In this document: positions 62,511-64,000 of the stretch, piece by piece
Layout of the letters: every line of letters starts with the position of its first letter
Numbering within the stretch: the stretch's first letter is position 1
Assembly (NCBI RefSeq): GCF_023806485.1
Contig: NZ_JAMSLR010000004.1
Span: forward strand, 124,001-188,000
Source of the DNA: Thermalbibacter longus
GTDB taxonomy: Bacteria; Chloroflexota; Chloroflexia; Thermomicrobiales; Thermomicrobiaceae
Direction: 5' to 3'
DNA: 64,000 nucleotides
Position numbers and translations under genes: made by a program
The notes under the pieces: generated by a model
What the model was told of the DNA's origin: nothing
The model's database searches: none
Seen by the model: the letters and a program-made list of their open reading frames with translations, nothing else

Positions 62511-63188
62511 TCAGCGTTCGATGACGACGGCATAAGCGCGCACCGGGATCGAGGAGCCACCAGGAATCGGCAGCGGCGCCGCGTGGAAGCGGAAGCCGCG
62601 TCGCGGTAGCCGCTCCAGCCCGCGCAGGTTCTCGATAATCGGTATTCCGTGGGCCAGCAACCGCGAGTGGACAGGCCGGGCGAGGTCTGCTACGTCATCC
62701 ACGTTCCACGAGTCGATCCCCACCAGTGCTGCCCCGGCGGCGACCAGCACCTCGGCGGCCTCACCAGTAAGGTACGGATTTGCTGCCAGGTAGTCCGGCG
62801 TACCCCAACGGGCATCCCAGCCAGTTCGGATGAGGACGGCGCAGCCGGTCATGTCCAAAGCCGTGAACCGCTCGGGACCGATTGCTAGGCGCCCGGCGTC
62901 GACCTCGCTGGCCACGTCGACCATGACCCCTGGAAGATCGGCGGTTCGGTCCAGGGGCAGTGAGGCCAGATCCGGGCCATCTTCATACCGGTGATACGGT
63001 GCATCCAGGTACGTGCCGCTGTTCCCGATCAGCCGGTAGCGATGGATGACAAAGCTAACGCCCGGAGCGTAGCGCTCGCCCGATGCCTCGCGGCTGAGAA
63101 ACTCTTCGATCTCCGGGCCCGGAAGCCCTGGGAACATCGGAATCGCCGGGCCGAGCGGGTGCGTGAGATCCACGATCCGGGGTCGCAT
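62511..63188 (-). CDS. cyclase family protein (kynurenine formamidase-like)
   Basis: 225 residues. DLTHPLGPAIPMFPG start, metal motif GNSGTYLDAPYHR, GCAVLIRTGWDARWG, GIDSWNVDD and a C-terminal GFRFHAAPLPIPGGSSIPVRAYA. Zn/Mn hydrolase family that contains kynurenine formamidase, isatin hydrolase and polyketide cyclases. GAGAGGAG upstream of the ATG. Confidence 0.88.
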   Translation of the reverse strand: MRPRIVDLTHPLGPAIPMFPGLPGPEIEEFLSREASGERYAPGVSFVIHRYRLIGNSGTYLDAPYHRYEDGPDLASLPLDRTADLPGVMVDVASEVDAGRLAIGPERFTALDMTGCAVLIRTGWDARWGTPDYLAANPYLTGEAAEVLVAAGAALVGIDSWNVDDVADLARPVHSRLLAHGIPIIENLRGLERLPRRGFRFHAAPLPIPGGSSIPVRAYAVVIER

Positions 63189-63291
63189 CGCATTCTCCTC
63201 TCACCGTCTCCTCGGCTAAACGATAGCGTAAGTGCTGTGGCCAAAGTGGAAGCTGTACCGCAATAATCAGCGAGGCGAGGGAGCGGGCACA

Positions 63292-64000
63292 GTGGCACAG
63301 TGGATTCCAGCCCGGATACGGCAGTGGACGCTGGACCAAATTCTCCGTTACCCCCGTCCACTCTGGCTTCTGGCATCGGCCAATCTGGTGCTCTTCACAG
63401 CGCGGGGCATGGTGCTCCCCTTCCTGGTCATCTTTTTCGGCCAGGTGGTCGGGCTAGGGGAGGGGCTCGTAGGTGCCGGCCTTGCGGTTGCGGCCACCTG
63501 CGGGGTCGCCTTTACCTTGTTGCTGGCCGGGACGATCGACCATTTCGGGCCGCGGCCAGTCCTGATCGCCACTGTAGCGGGGCTCGGCCTTGCCTATATC
63601 GCTTTCCCCTGGGGGACCACCCCCGAGCGGTTCCTGGGGCTGATGGTTCTCTTCGGGCTGTTCGGTAACCTCTACTGGCCTGCCTCCGATGCGCTGGCGA
63701 CCTCGTTCTTGCCGCCAGCTCGTGCCGGAGAAGTATTCGCCCTGCTCCGAGTGGCCAATGCCACTGGTATCGGTGCTGGCGGCTTGATCGGCGGAGTACT
63801 GGTCTCTGGGGGAGGGCTCCCGGAATACCGGCAGCTCTACCTGCTCAGTGGTGGCCTCGTGTTCCTGGCGGCCGGTCTGATTCTCGTGCTCGTGCGCTCC
63901 TCAGGCAGAGCGGCCAGGGCAAAGCGAGAAGATGCTCCCGCGCTCCTCGGCTGGCGGGAGGTGATGCGTGATCGCTGGTTCATCCTGAGCCAGGTCATCC
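63292..64000 (+). CDS. MFS transporter, C-terminal part beyond the window
   Basis: 236 residues visible, open at the right edge. LWLLASANLVLFTARGMVLPFL forms the first helix, then GLGEGLVGAGLAVAATCGVAF, DHFGPRPVLIATVAGLGLAY (loop 2-3 motif G-x-x-x-D-x-x-G-x-R variant) and four or five further helices. Start GTG 63292 with GAGGCGAGGGAG upstream. Different from the MFS pseudogene at 16-17 kb. Confidence 0.85.
   Translation, partial: MAQWIPARIRQWTLDQILRYPRPLWLLASANLVLFTARGMVLPFLVIFFGQVVGLGEGLVGAGLAVAATCGVAFTLLLAGTIDHFGPRPVLIATVAGLGLAYIAFPWGTTPERFLGLMVLFGLFGNLYWPASDALATSFLPPARAGEVFALLRVANATGIGAGGLIGGVLVSGGGLPEYRQLYLLSGGLVFLAAGLILVLVRSSGRAARAKREDAPALLGWREVMRDRWFILSQVI

Noticed and set aside
1-64000. 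tRNA, rRNA, CRISPR array, prophage, insertion sequence or attachment site
   Set aside because: I looked for tRNA T-arm and repeat-spacer patterns, transposase motifs and terminal repeats and saw none that hold up by eye.

Overview
The window is a GC-rich bacterial chromosome segment with dense, mostly short operons, clear sigma70-type promoters (TTGACA-17-TATAAT) and strong GGAGG ribosome binding sites. Gene content (SufCBDSU iron-sulfur operon, several LLM flavin oxidoreductases, SPW-repeat and YggT membrane proteins, Tat-type lipoprotein binding proteins, tandem YtcJ-like amidohydrolases, isolated NuoG/NuoI pair) fits a Chloroflexota member, most likely class Thermomicrobia. That placement is inference from gene style, not from a marker gene.

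Layout. 0-7.3 kb: start of a dihydroorotase gene (runs off the left edge) behind a promoter and intrinsic terminator, then a leftward operon for an SsuABC/NitT-like ABC transporter, a DUF4242 protein, an AprA/FrdA-type flavoprotein and a ferredoxin. The operon has a 200-nt leader with a Cys-codon upstream ORF and a terminator-like hairpin. 7.6-14.7 kb: M42 peptidase, SDR, ArsR regulator, cupin, a tiny basic gene under a double palindrome, and two tandem AXE1 hydrolases of which the second has lost its nucleophile. 14.6-17.6 kb: an eroding patch (RraA fragment, SPW gene with TAA, MFS gene with TAG and TGA) around a TetR gene with its operator. 17.8-23.7 kb: LLM oxidoreductase, oligopeptide-type binding lipoprotein, RmlD, YggT. 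24.0-26.7 kb: an ArsC/Spx-like gene whose first CxxC cysteine is encoded by TGA, followed by a SECIS-like hairpin (probable selenoprotein), then endonuclease IV and Ada/Ogt. 26.7-34.8 kb: deiminase/amidinotransferase, aldehyde dehydrogenase, aspartase/fumarase, NuoI-NuoG and an HD hydrolase. 35-46.6 kb: UPF0173 hydrolase, two amidohydrolases, C39-TPR lipoprotein, polysaccharide deacetylase, DinB, two PLP enzymes, LLM oxidoreductase. 46.8-57.2 kb: endonuclease III, secreted phosphoesterase, then a Fur-type regulator between a divergent NifU-like gene and the sufC-B-D-S-U-T operon. 57.2-64 kb: secreted deacetylase, cupredoxin, LLM, thioredoxin-like and small membrane proteins, an ArsR pseudogene, a cyclase and the start of an MFS transporter.

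The most exciting observation is the 24.0-24.4 kb gene: TGA sits exactly at the catalytic position of an ArsC/Spx-like CxxC (giving UxxC), the reading frame continues for 111 more family-like codons, and a 6-bp hairpin with an AGUU loop lies 22 nt downstream, matching the spacing of bacterial SECIS elements. The main alternative is a nonsense mutation, since four other in-frame stops occur in this window, but those can all be explained by transitions at unremarkable positions.
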